Source: Eustoma russellianum
Lineage: Eukaryota; Streptophyta; Magnoliopsida; Gentianales; Gentianaceae
Assembly (NCBI GenBank): GCA_036186865.1
Contig: AP025074.1
Span: 13,651,489-13,715,488, forward strand
Length of the DNA: 64,000 nt
Reading direction: 5' to 3'
Positions 1 to 11,596 of this stretch are shown here, piece after piece. A program made the position numbers and the translations under genes. The notes beneath the pieces were generated by a model. It did no database searches. It saw only the letters and a list, made by a program, of their open reading frames with translations, and was not told the DNA's origin. Position 1 is the first letter of the stretch. Each line of letters opens with the position of its first letter.

Positions 1-1029
1 TAATATCAAATACTAGAATAAAGAAAACACAGAAAAAGTTGCAAGAGAAAAGTAAATTTAATTGAATAAGAAGAGGTAATGGAGCGGGCGTCATTATATT
101 GGTGACATAGTGCATTAGAATGAGGAAAAGGGAGAGAGGGAAAAAATTTGAGGCCGGGGGGGGGGGGGGATAGGCCAAGAAGAGGAAGATGGGAAATGAG
201 AAAGTTGAGCAATTGGGTAGTGGAGATTTAGGTTTGACAAGAAGGGAGATGGGCCGGGAAGGGTTGAGATGGAATATGGAAAGGTGAGCAATTGGTGCGG
301 TAGATTTGGGTTCGGACAACAAAACTTGTATGTGATGATACATCATTAGTCAAAGCAATTCATATGACGATGATTAAACAATATAAAATGAACCTATAAC
401 ATGATGTATGGTTTCACTAATACATGATATGATATCATAGGCAAATGACTAAGTTCTTTGGAATTTATGATGTGAAGTAAAGAACGATTATGTGTAACCT
501 TTTTAGTGCCTTGTCCAGAGTTACTAAGAAGAAGATAAAAATATTGTTTATTTTTTAAGTGATGCTATTTTTACTGAGCAAGTTAACGCTTCCATATTAT
601 CTTTATTCTTTTTAGATAGGTGAATATGATGACAATCTACTAAAAGCGATTAATATTACCTTTAAATAATGTTGATTATTGATGATATATTATGGGACTA
701 GTTACTATATTGTGTTGAGGTTTTACATTGAATCGATTTATAAATATTGATTGTGGTTGAAATGATTTTGTTTTGGGATTTATATTCATTTGAGGGTTAA
801 CATTGACGAAGGCCTAGTTTTTGTACATTCATGTATAATGTGATGGTTCCGTAACTTTTCAGGTAATAGATTTTGAGGCATGACCAATCATAACTTTGTC
901 TTGGGATACGGAACATGACAATAACGATCTAAGATTAAAGCACAACTATCTGTAAGCATGCTAACCTTCATCCACCTATTAAAATATTCTCTCATAATGT
1001 GATGAGTTTGTTTTGGGGGCACTTTACGT
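1..1029. other. AT-rich intergenic DNA, no gene recognised
   Basis: No coding region, RNA gene or element boundary can be supported here. Open frames are short and low in complexity. The only striking detail is a run of 14 G at 156-169. The last five bases (1025-1029, tacgt) are the left target-site duplication of the copia element that follows. Confidence 0.6.
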
Positions 1030-1270
1030 TGTTAGAAATCAATTCCCGTGGTCTTTGCCCCGTAATCATTGTAATTATTGTAATTGTAAGGAAAGGAGAT
1101 AATTAGGGCAGGTAATTAGGGATAGAATTGATTTGAGATTGATTGAGATTAATTTTGTTTCCTTGTATAGCAAAACGTAGGACTATAAGTGTACTCAAAG
1201 AGATGTGTAAAATACTCAATAAAATATACAAGAAATATTTTCTCTGCATACTTGTTCTCTATTTTTCACA
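1030..1270 (+). repeat. 5' LTR of Copia-1
   Basis: 241 bp, starting tgttag and ending ttcaca. It matches 6355-6596 almost perfectly. Confidence 0.95.
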
Positions 1271-1282
1271 TGGTATCAGAGC
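1271..1282 (+). promoter_or_regulatory. Primer-binding site of Copia-1 (initiator-Met tRNA)
   Basis: TGGTATCAGAGC directly abuts the 5' LTR. This is the classic plant copia site complementary to the 3' end of initiator methionine tRNA, from which minus-strand DNA synthesis is primed. Confidence 0.9.
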
Positions 1283-1553
1283 GGTTATGATCAAACCTGT
1301 GTTTTTTGATTCATAACTGGCTCAGATTTATACATTTCATCATTGCCATATCCATACCTTCCGATCAATTATACTGTTTGAGTTTCGTGTTTGAGGCTCA
1401 TATTCTTGTGAATCCATCATTGCCATACACATACATGTATTTATCCGAATCTGTTCGTTTGAAGGCTCAGAATATGATCCTCATTGCCTTAATATACCAA
1501 TCCCGACCTATTAACATCAAGATCGAATCCGTTCCCTGCAAAACAACAACATC

Positions 1554-2640
1554 ATGTCAGAAACTCCACGAACTTCTGAGGAAAACTCAGGCACATCAGA
1601 AAACAGAACCAACTTCCCCACAACGTTTGATTTATCTGAGCAGTTTGCTCGTTTTCTACAACAGAACATGAACATTCCATCACCACCACCAGTAACATCA
1701 AATCTTGTGCTAAAAGTAAAACTAAACAGCACAAACTACACACTCTGGTGTCGATTAATGAAGATGGCGCTAGAGGTCGAGGAAAAAGTTCACACATCAC
1801 TGGGGTTCCCCCTCCACCATCTCAATCAGACGCAAATTATCCGGCATGAGAACAACAGGACCAACTGGTATGTACCTGGTTAATTGATAACATCGATGAC
1901 AATTTGGTAAATAATGTATCTCAATACTCTACTGCGAAAGCATTATGGGATGGTCTCGCAGTAACTTATGGGTCAGGGGGAGACCCACTTCAAATCTTTG
2001 ACCTCCACAAAAGATGTTATACAATTAAGCAAGACAATCGGACTCTTGAATCTCTTTGGGATCAATTTCAAGGGATTTGGCTCACAATCGACTCTATGGA
2101 CCCTAACCCCATGGAATCACCACGGGACATTGCAACGTATGCCAAAAAATTCAAGAACAAAGGCTATATCAACTGCTACTGGCAGTTGATGAAAAATTTG
2201 CAGATACAAAAAGGGAACTCTTGAAAAGAGAACCCAAGCCTACGGTAGAAACCGCGTACAACGAACTCCGACGGGCTGAGATTCAACATGGAGTTCTTAC
2301 CAACAATCCATCAGAACTAAATTCGTCATCTGGATTGGGACACGGTTTAGGAGCAAAATCAATAACAGAGACCAACAGACCACGAGGGCCAACGGGACAA
2401 CCTTCACCACGCTCAGGGATCCCATCACGGCGTGGTGGAGAGGACAAAAACATCGAATGCACTCACTGCAGGAAAAAGGGCATAGTAAAGACAAATGTTT
2501 CAAATTGCATGGATACCCTGACTGGTGGGACGGGTATAAGAAGAAAGCCCATGTTTCTGTCGCCCAAAGCACTGAGATCAGTTACTCTGGCAACAAGAAG
2601 GACTCAGAGGGGCTAAATCTCAGAAAATCTGGAGAGAAAG
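1554..2640 (+). pseudogene. Copia-1 gag remnant
   Basis: Capsid-type gag of a copia element. The start at 1554 gives a Ser/Thr/Asn-rich N-terminus followed by the copia gag signature LNSTNYTLWCRLMKMAL. The frame is lost near 1870, resumes with a WDQFQ-type gag helix region (about 1904-2140), and shifts again near 2150-2220 and 2480. A CCHC zinc knuckle (CTHCRKKGH...CFKLHGYPDWW) spans about 2458-2530 but is itself split by a frameshift. A Gly/Ala/Asn-rich linker follows. The frame breaks make an intact capsid impossible from this copy as read. Confidence 0.85.
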
Positions 2641-2842
2641 CTGGAGAAACCACAGGATCAGCCATGGCTGCCATGGGAGAGGACGAAGGGTTCAAAGGAA
2701 GCGGCGCAGAAGGTAACGAGGCTGGGGTTGAAAACCCTAGCCCCTTCCAGCCTTTACATGATGACCCCTCCATGTTTCCCCCCGTTTTTAATTCTGCCCC
2801 TATGAATCTGTTAAATTCCAACGCAGCCCCCAAAGATTCTGC

Positions 2843-4520
2843 ATGTTATATTTGCACCTCTCAGGTTATAAAATTGACGGTATGGACCCTGAACTTCCTG
2901 CTTTGACACTTGCACACCCAAAAGTCCCCCCTTCGCCAAAAATGACCCCTCATTTTTCACCCACGCTCAATTCAGACTCCCAAAACATTTTATCCTCAGA
3001 TCAGTACCTTACCTCCCAATGTCATGTAACTAAAACCACTTCACAATGGATATTTGACTGCGGTGCCACAGACACAATGACATATGACCCTAGTGATCTT
3101 ATCACTCATACCCCACCCACAAAAACGGGCAGTTGTCACAGCAAATGGGGCCTCTCTCCCTGTCAAAACTGGAGGCACCATTTCTATTACTCCTGATCTT
3201 ACCTTAAAAAACTGTCTCTATGTTCCCTCACTCTCTACGAAACTGTTGTCTATTAGTCAGCTTACTAAGACACTTGATTGCATAGTACTTATGTATCCTG
3301 ATTTTTGCCTTGTACAGGACATTCGTACGGGGGTGATCATTGGGCGTGGTACTGAGCGCCAGGTTTTGTACTATGTTGATGCAGCGGTACAACAGGGACA
3401 GTCTAATCTTGCCACCGGGACGACTGAACGGCAGGTGTGGCTATGGCATCGACGACTAGGGCATCCTTCATTTAGTTACTTAAAACGTCTTTTTCCTACC
3501 TTATTTACTGCTTCTGTTCCAAACTTGCCTTGTGATACTTGCCTCCGGGCGAAACAAACTCGGGCATCATATATTGCTAATAATACTCGAGTCAATCGTA
3601 TGTTTTCTTTGGTCCACTCTGATGTGTGGGGTCCATCACCATATAACACTCCACTTGGCTTCTGCTACTATGTGCTATTTGTTGATGATTTCTCTCGCAT
3701 GACGTGGTTATACATATTAAAACACAAGTCAGAGGTTTCTCAGAAATTTATTCATTTTTATACTATGATTCAAACCCAGTTTGATACAAAAATACAAATT
3801 CTCCGCTCCAACAATGGGGGCGAATATCTTGATAGTACTTTGACACAATTTTTGACTACTCATGGGATTATTCATCAGACTTCTTGCCCATATACACCTG
3901 AACAGAATGGGGTGGCCGAACGGAAAAATGGAATTCTTCTCGAAATGATTCGAGCCATGATGTTTGACTCTAATGTCCCGACAAGTTTATGGCCGGAGGC
4001 AGTATCCACAGCCACTTACCTCATCAACCGCATGCCCACTAGCATTCTCAACTACCAAACGCCCATTCAGGTACTCTCCTCCCAACATCCTTTACCCTCA
4101 CTATATACCCTTCCTCCCAAAGTGTTTGGATGCACCGTGTTCGCCCATACCCCTAAACATGAACGCACTAAATTAGACCCTTGCGCTGAAAAATGCATAT
4201 TTGTTGGGTATGCCACTACTCAAAAGGGCTACCGATGTTACAATCCCCAAACCCGTCGTGTTCATATCACCATGAACTGCACTTTCCTTGAAACCGAATT
4301 CTACTACACCCCCCAATCTCGGCTTCAGGGGGAGAGTACATCTGAAGGAACCCTAGATTGTACGGTGCCATTTCTCACTTGTCAGACGGATGACCCAACA
4401 CGGCAAGTAAATGGCGCCGACTGTACTGTAGCTCCCAACATTGTGCCACCCGAGGCGCCAGTACCACTACCACAAGAGCCTCTGGCAAATGAACTGTGCG
4501 AGGTAACAAATCAATACTAA
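2843..4520 (+). pseudogene. Copia-1 pol, protease and integrase part
   Basis: The aspartic protease motif reads F-D-C-G-A-T-D-T-M, with the catalytic Asp codon at 3056-3058 and Cys where Ser or Thr is usual. A frame change near 3085-3190 leads into the integrase: a zinc-binding segment (WLWHRRLGHPS, then CDTCLRAKQ) and a DDE core visible as HSDVWGP, VDDFSR and EQNGVAERKN. The catalytic residues look intact. The ORF stops at 4520, short of reverse transcriptase. Integrase upstream of RT is diagnostic of copia. Confidence 0.88.
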
Positions 4521-4741
4521 TGCTATTCATTCTATTCTTAGTGGTGATACTGATTCGACAACTACGAGTGACACTAACCCACAAAATACAGATACTTCCC
4601 TTGATTACCCCCGGAATGACTACAGGGACTGATCATCAGGTGGCACAGCAGGAAGTACGGGTACTACCTCCAAGGGCAAAATGAGGAGTCCCCCCTGACA
4701 GGTATTCCCCCGAAAGAACATCTAAAACTTCAAAATATCCT

Positions 4742-6357
4742 GTGAGTTTGTCTATAACAGGAATATCCCAAACAGCTCAAGGATTCTTTACTTCTCTGTG
4801 TGCGGAGAAAATACCACAGACGGTAGAAGAAGCCCAGTCCCAACCAGAATGGAAAAAGGCTATGATCATTGAAATGGAAGCTCTAGAAAAGAACAGAACG
4901 TGGGAAAAGTGTCAGCTTCCGCCTGGAAAGAAAGCAGTTGGGTGCCGATGGGTATTCACCATTAAGTATAAGGCTGATGGAAGTATTGAGAGGAACAAAG
5001 CTCGGCTTGTTGCTAAGGGGTACACTCAGACCTACGGTATTGACTATTCAGAGACATTCTCTCCTGTGGCCAGAATTGATACGATCAGAGTGTTGTTTTC
5101 AATCGCAGCAACCCACAATTGGCCTCTTCACAAGTTCGATGTTAAGAATGCATTTCTACATGGGGATCTCAGAGAAGAGGTATACATGAACCCCCCGCCA
5201 GGTTTTTCTGCAGGTTTCAAAGAAGGAGAAGTGTGTAAGTTACGTAAAGCCCTGTACGGACTCAAACAGTCTCCGCGAGCATGGTTTGGCAGGTTCACTG
5301 AGGTTATGAAACAAGATGGTTATCGACAAAGTAATGCAGACCACACGCTGTTTGTCAAAAGAAGGAAGGGATTGGTCACATGTCTGATTATATATGTGGA
5401 TGATATGATAATCACAGGGAATGATTGTAAGGAAATTGCACGTCTTCGGGATAATCTATTCACCAAGTTTGAAATAAAGGATTTGGGTGGGCTAAAGTAC
5501 TTCTTGGGCATTGAGGTTCTGCGGTCAAAAACAGGAATATATATATCACAGAAGAAATATGTTTTAGATCTTCTTGCTGAAGTTGGGATGCTTGACTGTA
5601 AACCCAGTAGCTCACCTATGGCAACAAATCGAAAATTGCGGATGACTGACGAAGAGGCATTTACGGATACTGGACAGTACCAACGGCTGGTAGGTAAGTT
5701 GATTTATTTATCTCATACTCGACCTGACATTGCTTATGCAGTAAGTGTTGTTAGTCAGTTTATGCATCGTCCACAAAACACCATATGGAAGCAGTCTTGA
5801 GAATTCTACGATATCTGAAGAAGACACCTGGAAGAGGGATTGTGTTTCGAAACAATGGACACCTAAATATTTAGGCATATACAGATGCAGACTGGGATGG
5901 AGACTCAACCGATCGAAAGTCCACTTCCGGGTACTTTGTGCTTTTGGGAGGAAATCTTGTGACATGGAGAAGCAAGAAGCAGAAAGTTGTTTCTCTATCT
6001 AGTGCTGAGGCAGAGTTTCGCGCAATAACGAAATGGATTACAGAGGTATTGTGGGTTCAGAAGTTACTCAGAGACATTGGGCTACAGTTCAACCTTCCAA
6101 CACCGCTTCTATGTGATAACAAGGCGTCCATCAGCATATCAGAAAATCAAGTACAACATGATCGGACTAAGCATATAGAGATTGATAGACATTTTATAAA
6201 AGAAAAGCTGGAAACGGGAGTTATTGAATTACCCTACGTGCGATCAGAAGATCAATTGGCGGACATACTAACCAAAGCAGTCAGCGGAAGGTCGTTTGAG
6301 GATATATTGTGCAAGTTGAATGTGGTTGACCCCACGATTCAATTTGAGGGGGAGTGT
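4742..6357 (+). pseudogene. Copia-1 pol, reverse transcriptase and RNase H part
   Basis: The copia RT begins with the usual WxxAMxxEM(E)AL region, then GCRWVFTIKYKADG, ARLVAKGYTQ and the catalytic YVDDM (5393-5407), all intact. The frame is lost near 5790. RNase H resumes about 5938 with SKKQKVVSLSSAEAEFRA and the C-terminal QVQHDRTKHIEIDRHFI motif, ending just before the polypurine tract. RT and RNase H copy element RNA into DNA inside virus-like particles; this copy needs frame correction to do so. Confidence 0.88.
6341..6354 (+). promoter_or_regulatory. Polypurine tract of Copia-1
   Basis: AATTTGAGGGGGAG lies immediately before the 3' LTR, the position of the plus-strand primer in LTR retrotransposons. 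Confidence 0.85.
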
Positions 6358-6596
6358 TAGAAATCAAATCCCGTGGTCTTTGCCCCATAATCATTGTAAT
6401 TATTGTAATTGTAAGGAAAGGAGATAATTAGGGCAGGTAATTAGGGATAGAATTGATTTGAGATTGATTGAGATTAATTTTGTTTCCTTGTATAGCAAAA
6501 ACGTAGGACTATAAGTGTACTCAAAGAGATGTGTAAAATACTCAAGAAAATATACAAGAAATATTTTCTCTGCATACTTGTTCTCTATTTTTCACA
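6355..6596 (+). repeat. 3' LTR of Copia-1
   Basis: 242 bp, near-identical to 1030-1270. It is followed by the right target duplication tacgt. Confidence 0.95.
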
Positions 6597-7503
6597 TACG
6601 TATTATGCAGAATCCGTCAAATAAGTAGTGGTTTGTTTTTAATGAATCAAAAAATGGTTCTTAGTACATAGTATATTGAAATGCGGCACATATATTATTG
6701 AAAGAAAGCGACACAGCGTTATTATATTGGAATGCATGATATGTCTTTAACCGTACAAGCGTAATTTGTTATTTGGTGTATAGAGTTTGGGTTACATAGA
6801 GAAGATTAACTTATTAGTTCGTATAGAATATGAGCTAAAAGTTTACGCTTTTAGGTAGAAATAGATAAGTCATCGATAGAATTGTGATACTTGATTTTAA
6901 TAGGTCTGTCTTGATTAAAGTGAATGGTCGAATTCAAACTCCATTTACTAGTACACTTAGTGTTTGTGAAACATGACTGACTTTAGATTATTATCTTTGT
7001 ACTACTAATTAAAATAATTAACACCTGATTATCATATTGTCTATGCTCTTAATTCTATATGAGAAGTAATTGATTTCTTTTTTAATAAAAGTGAAATTCA
7101 ATGATGGGTCAATAAGCTTAGTGAGTTGGACAATAATATTATTGCATGATGTTTATCAATAATTATTCGAAAAACACATCTCAAATTTGGCAATAATAAT
7201 ACCTCCTTACGAATCTTTTAAGTTTTAATTGTGTTAAACCCGGTCAATGTATTTATAATCTAACACGTCAAATATGTTAAGTTGGAGCCGAAAGAAATAA
7301 TATGTCTATCAAATAAAATTAGTTCAGTAATTTCGCTTAATTAAACGAGTATTTATAATTTTAATATTGGAAGATAATTAGGTGATTTTGTGGAACTGAA
7401 TTAGGTACGGATACGGTAAAGCTTGTTCCTTCCTAATCCTCCTGTGGAATTGGTTGAGGTTTATGTAAATAATTATATCTCGGTTGATGAAATAAAGACA
7501 AAA
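6597..7503. other. AT-rich intergenic DNA
   Basis: Apart from the target duplication at its left edge I see no gene, element end or RNA. Open frames are short and show no known domain. Confidence 0.55.
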
Positions 7504-8049
7504 TCAGAATATACCTAAGAAAACTAATATCTTTCATCATGTTCCGTCTATAGCATACAAAACACATCTCGTCTGGCAATCAAAACACATAAAAGATAAA
7601 TGAAATCTCAAAAAATAAGAGGAAATCTTTTTTGTTTTTCTGCCATTTTCAATGAGAGTCCACCCTCTCAACTCAGAGAGGTGTTTGAATCGAATACAAT
7701 AGAAGATCGACTGTGCTGTTAATCACCATGTTGAAACCTGATCGCCATGAAATGCATATCAGATGATTCAGAATCAAATCTTGTAAATATGATTTCTTAG
7801 AGCAAAAGGTCATACATTAGGTCATAGTGTCTCACAGATATGATTTCTTCTTATATAGTAAAGCTGAATTAAATTTATTTGTGATAGTAATGTATTTAAT
7901 CTTGTAGATAGGATTTCTTCTTATATTAAAGCGAAACTAAATTTATTTGTGATAGTAAAATGTATTTAATAACCACTATTCTGTTTACGATTCTACAAAT
8001 GGATATAGAAGCAAAGTGTGTATTATCAAACTATGTTCTCCATGTATTA
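7504..8049 (+). repeat. Direct repeat copy A (unclassified)
   Basis: About 546 bp, clearly homologous in the same orientation to 23942-24473. Both copies begin with a cagaatayacctaagaaa-like segment, share a Cys/Pro-rich-looking block around the ctctcaact core and end ...ctccatgtatta. Inside is a ~70-bp subrepeat in two or more tandem copies (7850-7970). No coding content or terminal inverted repeat is evident. It may be an old tandem duplication or a pair of worn terminal repeats. Confidence 0.75.
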
Positions 8050-8116
8050 GTTGTTATGGTGTATATTATCAAAATTAGTTGTTATTGGTGCATATTATCA
8101 AAATACGAGCAAATAT

Positions 8117-8665
8117 TGTCGAGATTGAAGGAATTTTTATTCATTTAAGTTAAAGTTTGATTTACAAAGGTTTTTTCCTTTTATAGGGTAAAAAAACTAC
8201 TTCTAACGGCTATTTTTACAACTTGACCAGCGGTCACTGTCAACCTTCTGCAAACTACAACGGCAGTGGTAACGGCTAGTTACCAATGGCAGCTCAACTA
8301 TGTACAGAAATAATTCTAAGTAATACTTACTTAAGTATGGGTCGGTCGGGCCTTCTTATCTTGTGCTCACTTCGTTATCTTAGCTTCAGCACTTCTTTAC
8401 ATTGTCTTCTGGCACATCCTAGTTACGTGCTTCACCCTCAACTCTTCTTCAGCTCAGCACGTCCATACTTCGTCTTGGTTCCGTGTTTCGCCTCAGTTCT
8501 CCTTCAGTTTAGCACGGCTACTTTTATTCTTCACTCCTGTCAGTCCAGCTCAGCTCGGCTGACAGTTGTCTTCCAGCACGTTGGTTGCCTAGTAGGGTTC
8601 AGCTTGGCACCTCCGTCAGTTCAGCTCGGCTGTGACTTTAGCTTGGCTGGGACTTTATTTTCACA
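8117..8665 (-). repeat. 3' LTR of Copia-2
   Basis: Matches 23241-23798. It is rich in the words AGCTCGGCT and CAGCTCAGC. The 143-residue open frame inside it (8286-8717) is an LTR artefact, not a gene. Confidence 0.92.
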
Positions 8666-10031
8666 CTCCTCCTCAATCTTAGTTGTATATATTCATACAA
8701 CTAAGCTTGGACATTAAGTATTGGAAGATACTGGTTGAGACTGGTTTTGTGAGAAGGTCAGCTACTTGATCCTTAGTAGAGATGTCTACTAACCTAACTT
8801 CGATTCCTTCTATCTTCTCTCAAATAAAATATCTATCGATTTCTAGATGTTTTGATTTGTCGTGCTGAACTGGATTCTCTGCCATGTTTATCGCAGAGAC
8901 ACTATCGCAGTAGATTTGGATTGGCAGACTTGCCTTTATGTGAAGATCTTCAATTACTCTTCTGATCCAAATTCCTTCGCATATTCCTAGTGCAAAGGCT
9001 CTCAGCTCAGCTTCTGCGTTGCTCCTCGAAACTACATGTTGTTTCTTGGTCCTCCATGTAACTAAGTTTCCCCAAAGAAATGTTTGACACCCTGTACTTG
9101 ACCTCATGTCAGTTTTGGATCCAGCCCACTTTGCGTCTCTGAATTTCTTGATACTCTGATCTGTGCTCTTCCTGAAGCACGGTCCTTGTCAGGTGCATTC
9201 TTGAGGTACATGAGAATTCTTAGTGCAGCTTGGAGATGCTCATTAGTAGGGCTGTGCATATTTTGAGATACAAAACTGACTGCATAACATATATTTGGCC
9301 TGGTATGCAATAGATAGATTAATTTTCCAACTAGTTTTTGATAACTAAGTTTATCAGTTGAGTAGTATCCCACTGCTCTATTAGTTTGTATTCAGGTTCT
9401 ACTGGAGTGCTTGATGGTCTGCATCCGAGCAGACCAGTTTCTTTTGGGAGATCAAGGATGTATTTTCTTTGTGAAATAAACATTCATTCTTTATTCCTAG
9501 CAATTTCCATTCTTAGAAAATATCTTAGCTTACCAAGGTCCTTCATTTCAAATTGTGCAAATAGTTTTGTTTTAATATTGTTTATGCCGAGGTCATTCCC
9601 AGTGATTATTATATCATCTACATATACTATTAGTATGGTCAGCTCCCCCTTAGGTGAAATTTTGGTAAATAGTGTGTGATCACTATGACTTTGGCTAAAA
9701 CTCAGGTTGGTTACTACCTTAGTGAATGTCTTGAACCAATCTCGGGTGATTGATTCATCCCATACAATGATTTCTTTGGCTTGAAGACTTTATTCTTATT
9801 TGGTTCATTATTAAATCTTGGAGGAATACTAATCTATACTTCCTCAGCTAGATCTTCATTTAGAAATGCATTTTAACATCCAATTGGTAGAATTCTCAGT
9901 CTAGATTTACTGCGATAGAAAAGATGACCCGAATAGTGTTAAGTTTAGCTACTGGCACAAATGTTTCTAAGTAATCTACTCCATATGTTTGTGTGAAGCC
10001 TTTAGCTACTAGTCTTGCTTTATATTTATTT
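8666..10031 (-). pseudogene. Copia-2 RT (C-terminal part) and RNase H
   Basis: RNase H occupies about 8820-9107 (VVSRSNAEAELRA and the VQHDKSKHLEIDRYFI end). The RT C-terminal part is at 9104-9373 (YQKLVGKLIYLLHTRPNI). The catalytic Y-V-D-D box lies near 9610-9640, read from the minus strand. The frame breaks at several points. At 10031 the RT reading frame is cut by the inserted Sirevirus and resumes at 20063; the junction falls in the conserved YKARLVAKGF segment. Confidence 0.85.
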
Positions 10032-10224
10032 TGTTGGATTATTGAAATGTTTTGATGATGTTAAAAAGATGTTTTAAAAAAGACTAAAATGGAATTTCAC
10101 ATTTTGAGTTCGAAGCAAATTAGAGAAAACACATTACGAGACAAAAATCTCTCATGGATCGGTTGAAGTATACATCAGCCCTCAGGGAGGCACATGGATC
10201 GATTAATGTGAAACTTGTAAATGT

Positions 10225-10585
10225 TTGAGCTCTCAGATCCACGTCAATCTCTCAGCCAAGCGACGTGGATCGATCGACGTATATCCTGAGAGACGACGAT
10301 CTCTCAGTCAGGCATACGTCGATCGATTGACCGTACATCTGAGAGACATCGATCTCTCCGCTAAAGTACGTCGATCGATCGACATACATCTGAGAGACGT
10401 CGATCTCTAAGCTAAGGGTACGTCGATCATCTGAGAGACGTCGATCTCTCAGCCTAAGGGGACGTCGATCGATCGACATCAATCTGAGAGACGTCGATCT
10501 CTCAGCCTAGGAGACGTCGATCGATCGACGTATTTCTGAGAGACGTCGATCTCTCAGCATTGGCACGTAGATCGATCGACGTCCC
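10225..10585 (+). repeat. CGATCGAT palindrome array in Sirevirus LTR
   Basis: About seven units of roughly 55 bp. Each unit pairs an inverted repeat, CTGAGAGA-N6-TCTCTCAG, with the 18-bp perfect palindrome ACGTCGATCGATCGACGT or a close variant. One unit lacks the second palindrome. The array lies about 270 bp upstream of the LTR TATA box, as an enhancer would. The second LTR repeats it at 18775-19115. Confidence 0.92.
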
Positions 10586-10857
10586 CAGAAGTCAAAATTT
10601 TTGAACGTTGGAACAAAATCCAAGGGAGATCTATGATGTTTTCTCTCTTCAATATTGCTCAAATTTCTTGTGGACTTAAAACCCAACATACTACATGCTT
10701 CTTTGACTATTTTAACCATGTCTAAGATTCTCTAGGATGGCTATTCAGATCAAATCACTTCACTCCATATGGTGGCTAAAGACTATTTGGACATTATCTT
10801 GACATTTTTGAAGATGAAGACTTGGTGGAGAGCTTCAAAAACGTGGTCAACTTCATC

Positions 10858-10865
10858 TATAAATA
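10858..10865 (+). promoter_or_regulatory. TATA box of Sirevirus 5' LTR
   Basis: TATAAATA in an otherwise GC-poor stretch, conserved in the 3' LTR near 19391. It is the best candidate core promoter for the genomic RNA. Confidence 0.65.
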
Positions 10866-11531
10866 GAAGAGGCTTGGATGAAGAAATTACACACTTTCAA
10901 CATCATCTAGCTTCATTTTCCCTTGTTGTATAATTCTCTCATACTTGTAAATTGCTTAAAGCTTGTTTAGCTTTTCTTTGCTCTTCATTGTTGTATATTG
11001 AGAGAAGAGAGTCAAGCACAAGAGGAACCATAAATATTGGATCTCTTGCTTGTGCTTAGACTAGTGAGAAAGTGTGAACTTTACTATTATTTCTTCAAAC
11101 CTACTATAAGAAGTTCTTGAGGGGACTTTTGTTGAAGTTGTGAGGTAGCAAGAAGTTTGAGGTAGCAAGAAGTTGTTCTTGCTAAGAGCTGTAGTTGCTT
11201 GTAGTTGCACAAGAGTGTTTTGTGCAAGAAGTTGTTGTTGTTGGTGCTTACACTAAGGTGTTAGTGTAAGTGTTGTTGTGGTTGTTCTTATTGTTCATAA
11301 TAAGGGAGAGTAGTTGTTGAAATCCACTTGGCAACAAAGTGGTAGTGGAGTAGAATCATTTACGATTCGAACCACTCTATAATCCGGTGTACTCATTCAT
11401 TACTTCTCATCTCCCATTCCTTTGCTCTGATTTTGAAATGTCTTTGAGTTGAGTCACACAAGAAAAATTCTACAAAGAGCCAAAACACTCTATTCACCCC
11501 CCCTCTAAAAGTGTATTTCGGACCTAACAAT

Positions 11532-11543
11532 TGGTATCAGAGC
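11532..11543 (+). promoter_or_regulatory. Primer-binding site of the Sirevirus
   Basis: TGGTATCAGAGC, complementary to initiator-Met tRNA, two bases after the LTR end. Confidence 0.9.
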
Positions 11544-11596
11544 CTAACCTTGATTGCTTGGCCTATCTTTGCAGTAGCAAGGTTAAAGATCATGGA

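Larger units (their letters stand above)
1030..6596 (+). mobile_element. Copia-1: complete Ty1/copia LTR retrotransposon
   Basis: A 5.57-kb element bounded by two ~241-bp LTRs (TG...CA) and an exact 5-bp duplication (tacgt at 1025-1029 and 6597-6601). An initiator-Met primer-binding site follows the 5' LTR and a polypurine tract precedes the 3' LTR. Domain order is gag, protease, integrase, reverse transcriptase, RNase H, which defines Ty1/copia. By eye the LTRs differ at about three substitutions and one indel, so the insertion is fairly young, yet the coding region carries several frameshifts. Short LTRs and a D-C-G-A protease signature shared with Copia-4 suggest the two belong to one lineage; Ale-like is a guess. 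Confidence 0.95.
10032..11529 (+). repeat. 5' LTR of the Sirevirus
   Basis: Starts tgttgg and ends ctaaca. U3 holds the palindrome array (10225-10585). A TATA box lies at 10858-10865, and downstream is a purine-rich region with the repeated word gcaagaagttg. Confidence 0.93.

Noticed and set aside
8286..8717. 143-codon open frame as a gene
   Set aside because: It lies in the Copia-2 LTR, has no domain, and is disrupted in the partner LTR.
10225..10585. CRISPR-like array of regular repeats
   Set aside because: Spacers are as conserved as the repeats, units are palindromic, and the array lies in a plant LTR and is duplicated in its partner LTR.
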